Shown here: piece by piece, positions 9,352 through 17,341 of the stretch | Numbering within the stretch: position 1 is the stretch's first letter | Layout of the letters: each line of letters opens with the position of its first letter | From: Lysinibacillus xylanilyticus | Lineage (GTDB): Bacteria > Bacillota > Bacilli > Bacillales_A > Planococcaceae | Direction of reading: 5' to 3' | Assembly (NCBI RefSeq): GCF_001708185.1 | Contig: NZ_MDDN01000016.1 | Coordinates: forward strand, 1-64,000 | Length of the DNA stretch: 64,000 bases | Made by a program: the position numbers and the translations under genes | Notes under the pieces: model-generated | Database searches by the model: none | Seen by the model: only the letters and a program-made list of their open reading frames with translations | Told to the model about the DNA's origin: nothing

Positions 9352-10580
9352 GAGTTAGACAGACCTTTGTTGTTAAAATATTTCTTATATTTGCGATAAA
9401 AGCTTAAATTATCGATCGTTACATTCAACCAACGTTTGGCATTCATATCCTTGTAATTAAAAATAGAATCTGTTGCAAGTCCTTGGCGAATAAGACTTTT
9501 TGCTTCTATCACCAGTTGTTCATTTTGTACATATTTAAAGAGTACACCGTTTGGCACAATTGTCCAAAGATGCTTGTTCTGCACATATGTTAGCTGTTGC
9601 TTGCTACCACGAATGAAATCATCGGCAACATATTGCATTAAGTTATAGCCACTTGCTGTCACATAATAATTCGAAAGCTCATTATGTAATTCAATACTTA
9701 ATAATTTATATTGACCATCACGTTCATCAAACTTCATATCGAACGTAGCAAATCCCTGGAACTGTATTTCCTCCAGAAACGATTTCACACAATCCATTAA
9801 ATCCTTATCATATGTCGTCATAATTGCTACATAGCGTCCAATACCTTCTGGAGAATGCTCCTCTAAAATTGGGTTACCTATAGAAAGTAGCTTTGCCTTA
9901 CCATCTTGTCCAACATAAGCATTTACGACACGCATCTTCGCATCTTCGCCAGGAATATATTGCTGGATCATTAAGTCATCTCGGTATGCCGATTCTTTAT
10001 AAATCGCATGGAAAATGGCATCCTTTTCCTCATGATCACGTGCAATATACACATTTTTCTTATCAGGGAAAATACATGACGCATACTTTGTCATATTCAA
10101 AGGCTTAATGACAACCGGATAATCAAAAGGTATATCAAATTCCTCATAATCATTCACTGTGCAAACATGCATCGCTGGATATTGAAAACCAAAATCCGCA
10201 CAAAGTTCATACATACTCTCACGTGTTAATAGCTGATTAGCAAGCTTGGCATCAACATATGGAACTACAAAATATTTAGCTAGTTCCTCTTTATGTTGGA
10301 CAATTTTCTTCACATAAAATTCATCACAGGCTAATAACAGTAGTTTTTTACCTGCATATTCCTCCGCAATTGCCTTTAAAGCGACTACAAATCTTTCATC
10401 AATATGAAGCCTTGGTACTTCACGGAATGTTAATAAGTCACTCTGTTGTATTTTCTCCATATTAGTATGGTTTAATGCTAGTGGTTTAACTCCATATGAC
10501 TCGTAAAATGCTCTCGCCATGCCGTAAGCATTCATTTCATCTCCTAATAAAACCGGTAAAAAAGCGTGCTCAATGGCCAT
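9348..10580 (-). CDS. ATP-grasp ligase, probable D-aspartate ligase of peptidoglycan
   Basis: About 410 residues with an ATP-grasp core: a small N-terminal Rossmann-like domain (VLLGDEMNAYGMARAF), a lysine-bearing loop (YPVVIKPLNMTKYAS), and the metal/ATP block containing FDMKFDERDGQYKLLSIELH and N-E-L-S-N-Y. Size and layout fit the D-aspartate ligase family (Asl of E. faecium), which adds D-Asp to the lysine side chain of UDP-MurNAc-pentapeptide. The coupled racemase supports this. The preferred start is the ATG after a weak GTGAG; a TTG three codons upstream is possible. Generic annotation would be carboxylate-amine ligase; the specific substrate is inference. Confidence 0.78.
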   Translation of the reverse strand: MAIEHAFLPVLLGDEMNAYGMARAFYESYGVKPLALNHTNMEKIQQSDLLTFREVPRLHIDERFVVALKAIAEEYAGKKLLLLACDEFYVKKIVQHKEELAKYFVVPYVDAKLANQLLTRESMYELCADFGFQYPAMHVCTVNDYEEFDIPFDYPVVIKPLNMTKYASCIFPDKKNVYIARDHEEKDAIFHAIYKESAYRDDLMIQQYIPGEDAKMRVVNAYVGQDGKAKLLSIGNPILEEHSPEGIGRYVAIMTTYDKDLMDCVKSFLEEIQFQGFATFDMKFDERDGQYKLLSIELHNELSNYYVTASGYNLMQYVADDFIRGSKQQLTYVQNKHLWTIVPNGVLFKYVQNEQLVIEAKSLIRQGLATDSIFNYKDMNAKRWLNVTIDNLSFYRKYKKYFNNKGLSNS

Positions 10581-10609
10581 TCTGCTCAACTCACTTTAGC
10601 TTTTTTTTA

Positions 10610-10733
10610 GGCTGTTCACCATAATGTGGGGTTGATTTCCGTTTCGACTAAGCGCTTTCTTGGGGGCACCTAGCCTTCTCTATACACGGTATACATTTAA
10701 ATAATTGTCTTCCCTAACTTTTAGTGATGAGCC
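10610..10733. mobile_element. MITE-like intergenic element, about 124 bp
   Basis: Begins GGCTGTTCACCATAATG and ends AACTTTTAGTGATGAGCC, so the ends are imperfect inverted repeats. It contains a variant of the family core TTGATTTCCGTTCCGACTG. It is very similar in length and design to the copy at 54379-54503. No coding capacity. Confidence 0.7.
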
Positions 10734-10785
10734 TTTTTTATTAGTGTAACATACTTTCCTTGTACTCCTGATAACTCTCTAGCAT

Positions 10786-11772
10786 CTATTTATGAACTGC
10801 TACAGCTTGTTTACCTAACTCTTGATAGCTTTTAAAAAATTGATCCACATTATAAGTGACAAAGCCTTTTAATGGATCCATAACGACTACTTTATCGCCT
10901 AAATGCCCTGTTAAGACAACCGCATGCAAGTTCATGTACGCTTCATGTGGCACTGTTTCACCTTCATAGATCCAGCCCTTACCTGGATCTTTTTCAGGAG
11001 TTGATAAATCCAATGTCACCCATGTCACCACTGGTACTCCCTCTTGGACAAGCTGTAAGATTTCATCCTGTGAGGCATTACTCATATTTGTGACACGTAA
11101 ATCTGCTTTTTTATCTGCTATAACTGCCTCTGCCGCCTTTACAATCGGTGCGGCAAAAACATACATACCGTGTGTTTTTTCACGGGGATTCCCTGCAAAA
11201 GCCTGGTCTGGATTTGGACCAACGCGTTGTCCTCCTACAGTACGTATATCTTGCTTTGGTAAATACTTATCAGCCATTTCAAGCTTTGTAACATTCATTC
11301 CATAATAATTTAAGACAGCTGTTAACGATGTTATTTCACAGCCATGTGGTAGTTCAGGATTTTGCATAACAACTGGGACACCCAGCTCTTGCTTGTCCCT
11401 TGAAAAATATGTCTCCAATCGATAATACGGCTTTGTCGAATCATATGTAAAATTTTCGATTGTCGTATAGCCATCGTTTTTCTTACTATTTTCAAGCGTA
11501 GTTGCAGCAATAGCATATTCCCGTCCTTCTTTCAGTTTCGAAAATTTCGCTTCTCCCTCATCAGAGCCAACCACATCCTCAACGATTTCACCTGTCTCTA
11601 CATCTGTGACAGTTACGTAAAGGTTAGGAATCGGTGCACCACTATTAAACTCTACCGTTAATACAGTTAATTCACTCTTTTGCCTTTCCTGCTGAGAAAA
11701 CTGATTACAGCTCGAAAGTAGCATGGTTATCGTTATACCTATTAGTAAAAGGCGTTTATTCCTCGTCCACAA
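10786..11772 (-). CDS. C39-like cysteine peptidase lipoprotein
   Basis: A 328-residue lipoprotein: a basic N-terminus, a hydrophobic segment and a LSSC lipobox with Cys at about 22. An Ig-like or carboxypeptidase-regulatory-like beta domain follows (roughly 35-125). The C-terminal papain-like C39 domain has the Cys block LPHGCEITSLTAVLNYYG and the His/Asp blocks LHAVVLTGH and VVMDPLKG. It is probably anchored outside the membrane. Physiological substrate unknown. The start is a TTG with AGGAG about 11 nt upstream, which is somewhat distant. The gene is monocistronic. Confidence 0.82.
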   Translation of the reverse strand: MWTRNKRLLLIGITITMLLSSCNQFSQQERQKSELTVLTVEFNSGAPIPNLYVTVTDVETGEIVEDVVGSDEGEAKFSKLKEGREYAIAATTLENSKKNDGYTTIENFTYDSTKPYYRLETYFSRDKQELGVPVVMQNPELPHGCEITSLTAVLNYYGMNVTKLEMADKYLPKQDIRTVGGQRVGPNPDQAFAGNPREKTHGMYVFAAPIVKAAEAVIADKKADLRVTNMSNASQDEILQLVQEGVPVVTWVTLDLSTPEKDPGKGWIYEGETVPHEAYMNLHAVVLTGHLGDKVVVMDPLKGFVTYNVDQFFKSYQELGKQAVAVHK

Positions 11773-11993
11773 GACAAATTCCGCTCCTATCCAGTTTGAA
11801 GATCATCACTTCACTTCTATTATTTCAATTTGTCGTAGACTCTATTATACGCTAGTTTCATAGACGTTCCTATTTTAACTTGGTTCGCCCTTTACATGTA
11901 AAAAAATGACTCAGGTTTTAGCCCTCATTCAGCAGACGACCAAATCAATTACTGATTTTGCTACTTTCGAGTTTCACAGTTTACATGCTCAAT

Positions 11994-13490
11994 TTAGAGT
12001 GTACTTACTTTTGGACGCAATGTATGCTTTAACACTTTACCAGAAGCATTACGTGGCAATTCTTCTAAAAATTCAATTTCATGTGGCACTTTATATTTCG
12101 CCAACTGATTCCGACAATAAGCCAATATCGCCTCTTCATCAAGGGACTTTCCTTCCTTCAAAACGACAAATGCTTTCGGAACCTCACCATATACTTCATG
12201 AGGTAAACCTACAACTGCAGCTTCAAAAATTTCTGGCAGTTGATATAAAACCTCTTCTACCTCGATAGGATAGATATTTTCGCCACCACGAATGATCATA
12301 TCTTTTTTACGATCGACAATATAGAGATAGCCTTCTTCATCAAAACGTCCTAAATCTCCTGAATAGAGCCAGCCATCTTTAATTGTTCTCGCTGTTTCTT
12401 CAGGATTACGTAAATAGCCTTTCATCACCTGTGGTCCTCTGACACAAATTTCTCCTACTCCACCTGCTGGCACAGTTTCGCCAAAGCTACCCACAACACG
12501 AACGTCTGTCTGTGCTAATGGTTTTCCGACTGATCCAATCTTTGTCAATGCATCGACATCTAAAAGGGAAGTGGCAGCAGGAGAATTTTCAGTCTGTCCA
12601 TATAGGTTTTGTACTTTCACATTAAGGAACGTCTCTTTCACTTGCTTAACAAGCTCGTATGGCATTGGTGCTGCCCCGTAACATAATAAGCGTAAATTTT
12701 TAAATGTATGTTCCTTAAAGTCAGATGTATTTAAAATAATCGTATACATGGAAGGAACACCAAAGAAAATTGTCGCTGCTGTTGAAGCAAGCTGTTCTAA
12801 TGTATTGGTCGAAGAAAAAGCCTCTTCAATTACAATAGTACCGCCTTTATAAAACATCGGCATCGCAAATACATGAAGCCCTGCACAATGAAATAAAGGC
12901 GTACAAATAAACATTCTATCCTCATTGGTCATATTCATAGATAACGACCATATTTCCGCTGAGGATACAATATTTTGATGTGTTAACATAACGCCTTTTG
13001 GTTTACCAGTCGTACCAGAAGTATACATAACAACCGCTGTATCATGAGGCTCCAAATTGACAACTTGCCTTTGACCTGTATAGTTCTTAATAACTTCTTT
13101 CATTTCTTTAAACCCTACAATATGTTGAAATGGATATGAAATATCTGCGAGTATATCTTCTAATCTTTCATCATAAATAAGACCTTTAGCTTCTGAATGG
13201 TTAAAAATAAATTCGACCTCTGGGGCAGCTAATTTTGTATTAATAGGCATCACCACAAATCCAGCTAATTGAACACCAATATAAGCGATTAAAAATAAAT
13301 CCGAATTAAGCGTATAGAGTGCAATCACATCATCTTTTTCATAGCCCTGCTCTTGTAAGTACGCTGCAAATTTTTCTGCACATTTATAAAAATCACTATA
13401 GCTCATCTTTTTGCCATCGTATAACGTTGCAATTCCTTGTGGTTGTTGTTTAGCGTAGTTTTGAACAATTTCTGTCATTAACATCGTCAT
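11994..13490 (-). CDS. Acyl-CoA synthetase / class I adenylate-forming enzyme
   Basis: About 498 residues of the ANL superfamily, activating a carboxylic acid as acyl-AMP and then as the CoA thioester. Visible motifs: P-loop YTSGTTGKPKGVMLTH (near 155), the NLYGQTE block, YSGDLGR, the hinge VDRKKDMIIRGGENIYP and the C-terminal lysine block RNASGKVLKH. These fit long-chain or medium-chain fatty acid CoA ligases, but chain length cannot be read. The ATG following a G-rich ribosome binding site is preferred over the adjacent TTG. A 219-bp non-coding gap separates it from the C39 lipoprotein gene. Confidence 0.88.
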   Translation of the reverse strand: MTMLMTEIVQNYAKQQPQGIATLYDGKKMSYSDFYKCAEKFAAYLQEQGYEKDDVIALYTLNSDLFLIAYIGVQLAGFVVMPINTKLAAPEVEFIFNHSEAKGLIYDERLEDILADISYPFQHIVGFKEMKEVIKNYTGQRQVVNLEPHDTAVVMYTSGTTGKPKGVMLTHQNIVSSAEIWSLSMNMTNEDRMFICTPLFHCAGLHVFAMPMFYKGGTIVIEEAFSSTNTLEQLASTAATIFFGVPSMYTIILNTSDFKEHTFKNLRLLCYGAAPMPYELVKQVKETFLNVKVQNLYGQTENSPAATSLLDVDALTKIGSVGKPLAQTDVRVVGSFGETVPAGGVGEICVRGPQVMKGYLRNPEETARTIKDGWLYSGDLGRFDEEGYLYIVDRKKDMIIRGGENIYPIEVEEVLYQLPEIFEAAVVGLPHEVYGEVPKAFVVLKEGKSLDEEAILAYCRNQLAKYKVPHEIEFLEELPRNASGKVLKHTLRPKVSTL

Positions 13491-13646
13491 CAAAAGCCCC
13501 CCAATTTTTAATATGCATCCCCCTCATATTGCGTAGAATCTCCATAAAAGAAGAACCGTTACGATAATATGAAAATTCAGAAAATTATACTTACATTTTA
13601 TCAAGCTATTAAAAAGTTAGCAATTTTTCTACACATAAGAAAATAT

Positions 13647-13732
13647 GAGTCTCATCACAGAAAGTTAAAGATAACATTTTGCTAAGCACCAGTCGGAACG
13701 GAAATCAACCACACGTTATGGTGATGAACCAA
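13647..13732 (-). mobile_element. MITE-like element, internally deleted copy
   Basis: On the minus strand it starts with TTCATCACCATAACGTGTGG, continues through TTGATTTCCGTTCCGACTG, and ends with AACTTTCTGTGATGAG. Both ends are present but most of the interior is missing. Confidence 0.65.
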
Positions 13733-13805
13733 ACCTTTCACGTTTCTATTAAGTTCTGTTAGGTGTATGATAGTTGTACATATTTTTAGGAAAGGCATGG
13801 TTAAA

Positions 13806-14408
13806 ATGCTGTATGCACTTTTAGGAGATTTACATTCTAATATAGAAGATACGAAGGCAGTTTTAGCCCATATTGAGCAAACTGCGAAAGATGCAAGGAT
13901 ATTAGGATTAGGTGATTTATATGAATGTACTGTCAGTAAAATAAAGGCACAAACAATGTCCGCTTTACCGCTTCAAAAAGCTGCAATAGTGGAAAATGAT
14001 TTTGAAGAGCTACTAACATTCCCCTCTATTCGCGGCAATCAAGAGGAGCGTATTACACATGTAACGGGCATCAAACGTTTTACAGAACTACCTGAAACAA
14101 TCGAAATTGATGGTGCCACACTTATGCACGGACATCAATTTCAATGGAGTGTGACATGGCAGCCTACATTTCCCCTATTCAAAAAACCGCTTCTTTTCTT
14201 CGGACATAGTCATGAGTCAGGTATTTATCATCAAAATAAAAAGCTACCTATTCATATTCGCTTTGGCCAACCGATCGCATTACAAGAAAAGCACTACGGC
14301 ATCAATGTTGGCTCTGTCGTCGATCACCGTGAGTGGTGTCTCTATGATAGTGATAAACGAACAGTAACATTTATGTGCGCCTCTTCTGTCAATAAGGTTC
14401 GCGTTTAA
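13806..14408 (+). CDS. Metallophosphoesterase (YfcE/MJ0936-like)
   Basis: A 200-residue calcineurin-like phosphoesterase. It shows GDLHSN (residues 6-11), GDLYE, GNQEER in the usual GNH/D position, LMHGHQF and FFGHSHESG. Such proteins usually hydrolyse phosphodiesters with Mn or other divalent metals; the substrate is unknown. The ATG at this position has AGGAAAGG ten nt upstream and begins directly with the beta strand MLYALLGDLHSN. The ATG three codons earlier lies too close to that ribosome binding site. Single gene on the plus strand between two repeat elements. Confidence 0.85.
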   Translation: MLYALLGDLHSNIEDTKAVLAHIEQTAKDARILGLGDLYECTVSKIKAQTMSALPLQKAAIVENDFEELLTFPSIRGNQEERITHVTGIKRFTELPETIEIDGATLMHGHQFQWSVTWQPTFPLFKKPLLFFGHSHESGIYHQNKKLPIHIRFGQPIALQEKHYGINVGSVVDHREWCLYDSDKRTVTFMCASSVNKVRV

Positions 14409-14429
14409 GATTCACGCAAGTCTACATAC

Positions 14430-14628
14430 GACAATTGCCTTGCTTACCGTAGCGTCGCAGATGAGACCCTGGAGCGCTAACGAAGCGGCTCATCGGACGC
14501 CCCCAGGAAGCTTTGCTCTGCGCGAAAGCGAAGCGTCAGCGGCATTGTTTTATCTGCGCGAAAGCGAAGCGGCAGCAGCAAGGCGCCCAGTCAGAACGGA
14601 AATCAACCACACGTAATGGTGATGCGCC
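14430..14628 (-). mobile_element. MITE-like element, long copy with GC-rich interior
   Basis: On the minus strand it begins GGCGCATCACCATTACGTG and contains the family core. Its interior holds two near-identical direct repeats built on CTGCGCGAAAGCGAAGCG and an inverted pair GATGAGACC / GGCTCATC. The right boundary is uncertain. The high GC contrasts with the surrounding sequence. Confidence 0.6.
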
Positions 14629-14654
14629 TACTTTTTTGTAAATCATCACATCCA

Positions 14655-14697
14655 CAAAAAAACGCTAAAATCGACTTCGACTCTAGCGTTTTTCACC
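14655..14697 (-). terminator. Terminator after the DUF305-like gene
   Basis: AACGCTA and TAGCGTT enclose a TCGA-containing loop, with T-runs on both strands. It immediately follows the DUF305-like stop on the minus strand. Confidence 0.7.
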
Positions 14698-14700
14698 AAA

Positions 14701-15282
14701 CTAGCAATATTCACAGTCCTGTAAAGCATCGAGTAATTTTTCCATGTCGCAAATTTGATCGCACATCGTTTGAATCATATTTTTCAGGATGGGTATTAAT
14801 TCTTGGCAAATACAGAACCTTAAAACATTTTGCGCTAGTCGAACTCCTCCCTGATGGTGAACAATCATTTCTCGAAGATAGTTTATATTAATGTTATTAG
14901 AAACTGGTGGTAAGCTCATTGCCTTGAACATAGCTTCAGTAATTTCTTTATAGGCACACATATATTCGTATAATTCATATTCTGAATTTTGTACGATACA
15001 GCATCTATTTTGGATCGCTTCTAGACATTCAACAACCTCTGCACTTGTATCTATTATTTCTAATGCAAGATTTTGTACAGGTATATTTGTTGTGTATCGC
15101 AAAACATTTTCTGACATTTTAATAGCAGCTACTTGATGCGGTAAAATTTGCTTAATAAAATTTTCTGAAATGCTACAGGTAAGGGTCACATAGGTCATGC
15201 CCTGAATCATTTTATCGAGAATCCTTTGGTATTCCGCTAAATAAGCCTTTGTAACATTACTGAGTTCAATTGGTTTAGTCAT
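14701..15282 (-). CDS. DUF305-like four-helix protein with internal duplication
   Basis: A 193-residue, probably cytoplasmic or spore-associated helical protein. Two halves resemble each other: HQVAAIKMSENVLRYT near residue 50 and HHQGGVRLAQNVLRFC near residue 147, each followed by a long helix. The HHQ-x-x-V/A-x-M/L pattern is typical of DUF305 (ferritin-like, metal-related). Six of seven cysteines lie in the C-terminal half or the central linker. The ATG has GGAG eight nt upstream; a GTG three codons earlier overlaps that site. It is the last gene of the small-gene run and may belong to the sporulation programme, but function is not known. Confidence 0.65.
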   Translation of the reverse strand: MTKPIELSNVTKAYLAEYQRILDKMIQGMTYVTLTCSISENFIKQILPHQVAAIKMSENVLRYTTNIPVQNLALEIIDTSAEVVECLEAIQNRCCIVQNSEYELYEYMCAYKEITEAMFKAMSLPPVSNNININYLREMIVHHQGGVRLAQNVLRFCICQELIPILKNMIQTMCDQICDMEKLLDALQDCEYC

Positions 15283-15423
15283 TAGACACACTCCTTTCAG
15301 AGTAATGTATGCCTGATCGGTTGTAGTGTGGTAGACAATTGTACCAACTGATGATATTTATTCCCCATCGTTTTTGATAGCAATATTTTATGACTAGCAA
15401 TGTGCTTTTGCCACAAAAACGAA

Positions 15424-15600
15424 CTATTCTTCTTTATATTTATCCAAGCATTTTTGACATATACATTTATTATGCTCTTGAGGCACTGCGTCAAAAATTC
15501 TCTCAGGAAAACTTTCTGTCATACACCAGCAATCATTTTGCCCTTTTGCTACTCCACAATGATTTTCTTGTCCACATAACGGGCAACAGTTTCCCTCCAT
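15424..15600 (-). CDS. Cysteine-rich CWC-type small protein (58 aa)
   Basis: Short gene with an excellent AAGGGAGGTG ribosome binding site. The protein begins MEGNCCPLCGQENHCG, continues with NDCWCM and ends KCICQKCLDKYKEE. It therefore has nine cysteines arranged as CPLCG..C, CWC and CxCxxC, which matches the cysteine-rich CWC family and suggests zinc or another metal. The rest is charged and the protein is probably cytoplasmic. It lies between a small spore-like gene and the DUF305-like gene, all in the same direction. Family match is from memory of the pattern; role unknown. Confidence 0.72.
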   Translation of the reverse strand: MEGNCCPLCGQENHCGVAKGQNDCWCMTESFPERIFDAVPQEHNKCICQKCLDKYKEE

Positions 15601-15678
15601 TCTTACACCTCCCTTACCTTTCTACATTGTAAAGGAACAATAGAGGAGTACTCAATTTCATACCCCTCCCACAATAGC

Positions 15679-15876
15679 TTATTGCTTTTTCCCATGAATC
15701 TGTTGCTTTACTTCTTCCTTGTTCGTATCACTATATATTGCTGTACCAACCCCACCACTTTGGGCTAGCAGCTTTTTCACTTCATTGTAAGATAAACCAG
15801 CTTCTGCATTTTTTCTTTTTACTTCATCAATATCTGTTCCAACAGAAGTAAACGGAGCTTCGTTATGTTCAGTCAT
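15679..15876 (-). CDS. Small protein resembling gamma-type SASP
   Basis: A 65-residue hydrophilic protein. It has two weak internal repeats, GTDIDEVKRKNAEAG and YSDTNKEEVKQQ, recalling the T-D-x-x-x-V-K-x-x-N repeats of gamma-type small acid-soluble spore proteins, but it lacks their Gln/Asn richness. AAGGTAGGG precedes the ATG. It lies within a minus-strand run of small genes that may be co-transcribed. The SASP reading is tentative; otherwise a hypothetical protein. Confidence 0.5.
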   Translation of the reverse strand: MTEHNEAPFTSVGTDIDEVKRKNAEAGLSYNEVKKLLAQSGGVGTAIYSDTNKEEVKQQIHGKKQ

Positions 15877-15891
15877 ACAAATCCCTACCTT

Positions 15892-16104
15892 CTATAATTC
15901 ATCAGGCTGCATTTCGATTAATTCATCGCCTTCTCTTTTCACTCTTTTATTTAGTTCTTTAATCGGTATAGCATCTACTGTTTGCATATCTTCATGTAAA
16001 TCGAAAAGACTAATAGTATCTGAGTCAACCATGTCTGGTTTGTTCTTGCTTGCTAAATTCATAAATATCTTTTTCTCATGTGGTACGTTTTCTATGTCCA
16101 TCAT
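15892..16104 (-). CDS. Small acidic hypothetical protein (about 70 aa)
   Basis: Unrecognised. The protein starts MMDIENVPHEKK and ends with a Glu/Asp-rich tail (GDELIEMQPDEL). No membrane segment or cysteine is seen. GGAG six nt before this ATG sets the start; a second ATG follows directly. It sits 15 nt upstream of the SASP-like gene, so the two are probably co-transcribed. Confidence 0.55.
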   Translation of the reverse strand: MMDIENVPHEKKIFMNLASKNKPDMVDSDTISLFDLHEDMQTVDAIPIKELNKRVKREGDELIEMQPDEL

Positions 16105-16145
16105 TTCACACTCCTTTATCCATAGTATGAGCAATGTTGAACAGG

Positions 16146-16379
16146 TTATGTGGCTTTCGTTTTTGCATTTTTATCGACGCGGTGATATTCAGAGATTTGA
16201 ATGACCCGAACATTTCCTGGATGCAACTCATGATAAATCCCTCTACTATCTGTAAAGGATATATATTGATCTCGTTCACTTCGAACTAAAGCCTCTGCTT
16301 TTTCTTGTGATTCGATATGAATAAATCTTCTTACATAATGCATTTCATCAAAGAAATAAGTTATTTTAAATTCCTTCAC
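16146..16379 (-). CDS. Small hypothetical protein (77 aa)
   Basis: Unrecognised basic protein. It alternates strands and helices (MKEFKITYFFDEMHYVRRF, then QEKAEALVRSERDQYISF, then VRVIQISEYHRV), like a small alpha/beta domain. The start is a GTG with GAGGAG ten nt upstream. First gene of the minus-strand run that ends with the DUF305-like gene; divergent from ykuD. Confidence 0.55.
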   Translation of the reverse strand: MKEFKITYFFDEMHYVRRFIHIESQEKAEALVRSERDQYISFTDSRGIYHELHPGNVRVIQISEYHRVDKNAKTKAT

Positions 16380-16536
16380 TTATAAATAGCTCCTCAATTA
16401 CTGGATTTGACGTTTGTTTACTGCTTATCATATCCAACTAACTGCAGTTGCTATCCTCAAAAAAATATTTTCGGTATTTTCTATAGGTCATGCATAACCT
16501 ATATTAAAGCAACTATTTTTTTTGGAGGTGATGATT

Positions 16537-17031
16537 GTGATCCATACAGTTAAAGCAGGAGAAACATTGTCTCAAATAGCTAGAGATTACCGAACACCAC
16601 TATCGTCCATAATTGCAGCTAATCCAGGGATCAATCCAAATGTACTTTATATCGGACAACAAATTGTTATACCTGGGTTTCCTGATCCAAATACAATCCC
16701 TTATAAAATTGATATTTCTACTGAAAATCGTTGGCTACGGTTATATAAAGACAATATTCTTCAAAAACAATACCCAATTGCAGTTGGTAGAATGTTACAC
16801 GATACGCCTATCGGCAATTTTATTATTATTAATAAGGCTCCAAACCCTGGAGGTCCGTTTGGGACAATGTGGATGAGTTTATCTAAAGAGCATTATGGTA
16901 TTCATGGAACCAATGATCCTAGCTCTATCGGTCATGCAGTTTCACGTGGCTGTATTCGCATGCATAATCAGGATGTCGAAGAACTTGCACGCATTGTTCC
17001 AATTGGCACTGGCGTTTTTATCCATCCTTAA
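16537..17031 (+). CDS. ykuD: L,D-transpeptidase with LysM domain
   Basis: Peptidoglycan cross-linking enzyme. The 164 residues match the length of B. subtilis YkuD. An N-terminal LysM domain ([13 protein letters not shown] ... [10 protein letters not shown]) is followed by the YkuD catalytic domain, with the HGT block [13 protein letters not shown] and the catalytic motif [15 protein letters not shown] (Cys about 143). No signal peptide is visible, as in YkuD. The GTG start is chosen because TTTGGAGGTG lies six nt upstream; the TTG, GTG and ATG codons before it overlap the ribosome binding site. YkuD is spore-associated in Bacillus. Confidence 0.92.
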   Translation: MIHTVKAGETLSQIARDYRTPLSSIIAANPGINPNVLYIGQQIVIPGFPDPNTIPYKIDISTENRWLRLYKDNILQKQYPIAVGRMLHDTPIGNFIIINKAPNPGGPFGTMWMSLSKEHYGIHGTNDPSSIGHAVSRGCIRMHNQDVEELARIVPIGTGVFIHP

Positions 17032-17131
17032 AATCAACTGAGGCTATCTATTTGTGAGATAGTCTCATGTCGTAGAAAAGATGGACAAGGAAATTCGCAA
17101 CGGAAGTGAATCTAAAAACATTCCTAAGATT

Positions 17132-17236
17132 TTATCGGAATGTTTTCCAGTTTTATCGGAACATTATGTAGAATTATCGGAATGTTTTCCAGTTTTATCG
17201 GAACATTATACTGATTTATCTAATGTTAATGCTCCT
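17132..17236. repeat. 21-nt array upstream of the RNase J gene
   Basis: Five units start exactly every 21 nt (17132, 17153, 17174, 17195, 17216) with TTATCGGAA or TTATC, followed by a variable half. Two 42-nt higher-order units are nearly identical (ATGTTTTCCAG then ACATTATGTAGA). A short open frame crosses it but has no ribosome binding site. It ends about 110 nt before the RNase J start. Confidence 0.8.
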
Positions 17237-17341
17237 TGGGAAGTAAGTTTCCGTATAGGATGAAACGCTTAAAGCTATACTACATAATGCTGAAGCAACG
17301 CAACAAATTCAATTTTCATTTAGAATTAGGAGGGGATATGC

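Noticed and set aside
11906-12268. Plus-strand gene over the end of the acyl-CoA ligase gene
   Set aside because: Antisense to a well-supported enzyme; protein shows no domain and no start signal.
14430-14628. Non-coding RNA gene
   Set aside because: GC-rich and structured, but it matches the dispersed repeat family and has no specific RNA signature.
17081-17263. Small gene before the RNase J gene
   Set aside because: No good ribosome binding site; consists largely of the 21-nt array.
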